DNA from: Candidatus Methanophagales archaeon
GTDB taxonomy: Archaea > Halobacteriota > Syntropharchaeia > Alkanophagales > Methanospirareceae
Length of the DNA stretch: 7,150 bases
Assembly: GCA_021159475.1 (NCBI GenBank)
Contig: JAGGRS010000181.1
Location: 1-7,150, forward strand
Direction of reading: 5' to 3'
In this document: piece after piece, positions 5,723 through 7,150 of the stretch
Position numbering within the stretch: the first letter of the stretch is position 1
How the letters are laid out: each line of letters begins with the position of its first letter
Program-made: the position numbers and the translations under genes
Notes under the pieces: generated by a model
Databases searched by the model: none
What the model saw: only the letters and a program-made list of their open reading frames with translations
What the model was told of the DNA's origin: nothing

Positions 5723-6763
5723 ATGAAATACGAAATAGCGGAACTCCACAAAGCGGTTGAACAGCTTTCAATAGATGTCAGAGAGTTGTTTTATCGCTTA
5801 TATTCGGTTGATATCTCCACCGGCAGCCTGAGGATTCCTGTGGAGATGGAGGACTGGGTGAAAAAGCGGTTTGGGTCTCTTGAGCGAGTGGAGAAACAGC
5901 AAATACTCGCCATTAAAAACAGGTTTACCGGTGAGCACAGCCTATTTAACAGGTTAAGGAGCGACAGACCTGTGGAGGCGAAATCCGCAATTGCGGTTGT
6001 GCGGGAAGAACTGGAAGACAAGGGAAAATGTCTTTTTTGTAACCCCGTGAAGCAGACACCAGCAGACGTTTTTGGTAGAATAAAGGGGAAATATTGTATC
6101 ACGGGGAGCAATATAGCAAAGTATGATGCGTTCCACAGCCTGATAATCTTCAATGAGCACAATCCCTTAACAATGAGGAGGGAATGGATAGAGGATTATT
6201 TAAGAACCGGGGAGCGCTGGTTTGAGGAAGCTTCTAAATTAGAGGAGAAGCAACTGCAGAAGTTCTTCATCTGGAATTGCCTCTGGCGGAGTGGGGCTTC
6301 GATTATTCACGGGCATATACAATTAACCGCCTCAAGGATGCGATATGGTAAACTGGAACTTTTAGAAAAAGTCGCAGCGGATTATAAAAGGGAATTTAAC
6401 AGCGATTATATAGAGGATTTGTATAAAGTCCATAAGGGTTTAGGGCTTGCGAAGGAGCACAAAGGCGAAAGGATTCTGTTCTATTTGACGCCGATAAAAG
6501 AGAAGGAGATTGTTGTTATCAGTAAAGCCGGGAGAAGCGACGAAATGGCAGATACGATTTACAAATTATTGAGGGCTTATCTGAACATGGGTGTCCAATC
6601 GTTCAATTTGGCTATCTTTCAGTTGGAGGCTTATCATATAGTTAGACTGGTGGATAGGGGCTCTCTGGAGGATAGGAATTCGGATATAGGTGCGATGGAG
6701 CTTTACGCCGCTTCGGTTATCTCCTCTGACCCCTTTAAGTTAGCTCAGGTTATTTCAATTTGA
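5723..6763 (+). CDS. GalT-like sugar-1-phosphate nucleotidylyltransferase/phosphorylase (HIT superfamily)
   Basis: 346-residue protein of the galactose-1-phosphate uridylyltransferase branch of the HIT superfamily. Seen: CLFC at 103-106; FNEHNPL with H146; and GASIIHGHIQLTASR with H196-G-H198-I-Q200, the counterpart of the GalT HPHxQ motif, in which the second His carries the nucleotidyl intermediate. The set C103, C106, H146, H196 has spacing like the GalT zinc ligands, so a structural metal is likely. A later PIKEKEIVVISK segment (about 257-268) fits the C-terminal half of the fold. The first 100 residues are an extension, charged and mostly helical in appearance. Likely reaction: exchange between a sugar-1-phosphate and an NDP-sugar, or phosphorolysis of ADP-glucose as in GalT-like ADP-glucose phosphorylase; the substrate is not decided. 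Divergent from the glycosyltransferase operon and tail-to-tail with the phosphatase gene. Confidence 0.82.
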   Translation: MKYEIAELHKAVEQLSIDVRELFYRLYSVDISTGSLRIPVEMEDWVKKRFGSLERVEKQQILAIKNRFTGEHSLFNRLRSDRPVEAKSAIAVVREELEDKGKCLFCNPVKQTPADVFGRIKGKYCITGSNIAKYDAFHSLIIFNEHNPLTMRREWIEDYLRTGERWFEEASKLEEKQLQKFFIWNCLWRSGASIIHGHIQLTASRMRYGKLELLEKVAADYKREFNSDYIEDLYKVHKGLGLAKEHKGERILFYLTPIKEKEIVVISKAGRSDEMADTIYKLLRAYLNMGVQSFNLAIFQLEAYHIVRLVDRGSLEDRNSDIGAMELYAASVISSDPFKLAQVISI

Positions 6764-7142
6764 GAGCATCAATGGTTCTTATCAGTTCGGGAAGAATTGA
6801 GATGTCAGGCTTTCTTCTGGCTACAAATTCCACAGCATCGCCAAAACAGTAGTCCAGGAAGCAACAGAGATAGCCTATTACAACGGAAGGGGAACGCCCG
6901 ATGCCCGCATTACAGAAGACCATTATTTTATGCCTCTCTATATGGTCTCTAATCCATTCCACTGCTTCTTTCATCTGTTTGGGAGGTATGGGCTGCATGT
7001 CAACGATTGGAACCTTGTGATATAGGAGTTCTGTTTCAACATCCAGCTCCTTAGCCACATTTAATAGCGCAGTGATCTCGGAAGGAGGATTTAAGGCATC
7101 GTCATAACTGCCAATCGCCAGGTTGTCCAAGATGAATTTCAT
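6750..7142 (-). CDS. Dual-specificity (cysteine-based) phosphatase, glucan-phosphatase-like active loop
   Basis: 130-residue single-domain phosphatase of the DSP/PTP superfamily, cytoplasmic. Seen: an N-terminal ILDNLAIGSYDDAL typical of DSP starts; VPIVDMQP with D48 the likely general acid; and the P-loop FCNAGIGRSPSVV, where C77 is the nucleophile and R83 binds phosphate. The loop fits the glucan-phosphatase signature C-polar-AG-aliphatic-GR known from laforin and SEX4. There is no carbohydrate-binding domain. The residue before the nucleophile is Phe76, where most family members have His. Two more cysteines (C93, C94) follow in the helix. The ATG at 7142 has only a weak GTGAG upstream, and just 8 bases precede it in the window, so a longer start cannot be excluded. 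Its 3' end overlaps the GalT-like gene by 14 bp. Substrate could equally be protein, RNA or a small molecule. Confidence 0.85.
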   Translation of the reverse strand: MKFILDNLAIGSYDDALNPPSEITALLNVAKELDVETELLYHKVPIVDMQPIPPKQMKEAVEWIRDHIERHKIMVFCNAGIGRSPSVVIGYLCCFLDYCFGDAVEFVARRKPDISILPELIRTIDALKLK

Positions 7143-7150
7143 CTCACACT

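Noticed and set aside
6740..6790. Transcription terminator at the convergent gene junction
   Set aside because: No GC-rich hairpin followed by a T-run is visible; the short T-stretches are inside coding sequence.

Overview
The window looks like a piece of an archaeal chromosome, most likely euryarchaeal (methanogen or methane-oxidiser type; an ANME-1-like affiliation is only a guess). The support is a cytoplasmic GH57 alpha-glucan hydrolase, a DUF2582-type winged-helix protein, archaeal YTTATATA-like boxes in the one real intergenic region, GTG/TTG starts with GGAG-type ribosome binding sites, and dense packing. No RNA genes, insertion sequences, CRISPR arrays or attachment sites are visible. 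No gap reaches 300 bases; the longest non-coding stretch is the 119-bp divergent promoter region at 5604-5722.

Minus strand, 5603 down to 1: a tight five-gene run, probably one operon. Its order is glycosyltransferase GT4-A (4347-5603), its tandem paralogue GT4-B (3084-4343), a GH57 alpha-amylase-like enzyme (1562-3070), a 65-residue winged-helix protein (1331-1528) and a third, more distant glycosyltransferase, GT4-C (1-1310, running off the left edge). The gaps are 3, 13, 33 and about 20 nt. Plus strand, 5723-6763: a GalT-like sugar-phosphate nucleotidylyltransferase of the HIT superfamily, transcribed divergently from the operon. Minus strand, 6750-7142: a small dual-specificity phosphatase whose 3' end overlaps the GalT-like gene by 14 bp.

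Taken together this looks like an intracellular alpha-glucan (glycogen-like) locus. NDP-sugar-dependent transferases would build polymer, GH57 would trim or rearrange it, and the GalT-like enzyme would interconvert sugar-1-phosphate and sugar nucleotide. The phosphatase carries a loop that fits the published glucan-phosphatase signature. The winged-helix protein is a candidate local regulator. Substrates are inferred from family and context only.

The most notable observation is that GT4-B, although nearly the same length as GT4-A and intact, has lost most residues expected to form the active site and has gained many cysteines. It may be a non-catalytic partner or a repurposed enzyme. A 137-bp patch of about 95% DNA identity between GT4-A and GT4-B suggests gene conversion or a very recent local exchange.
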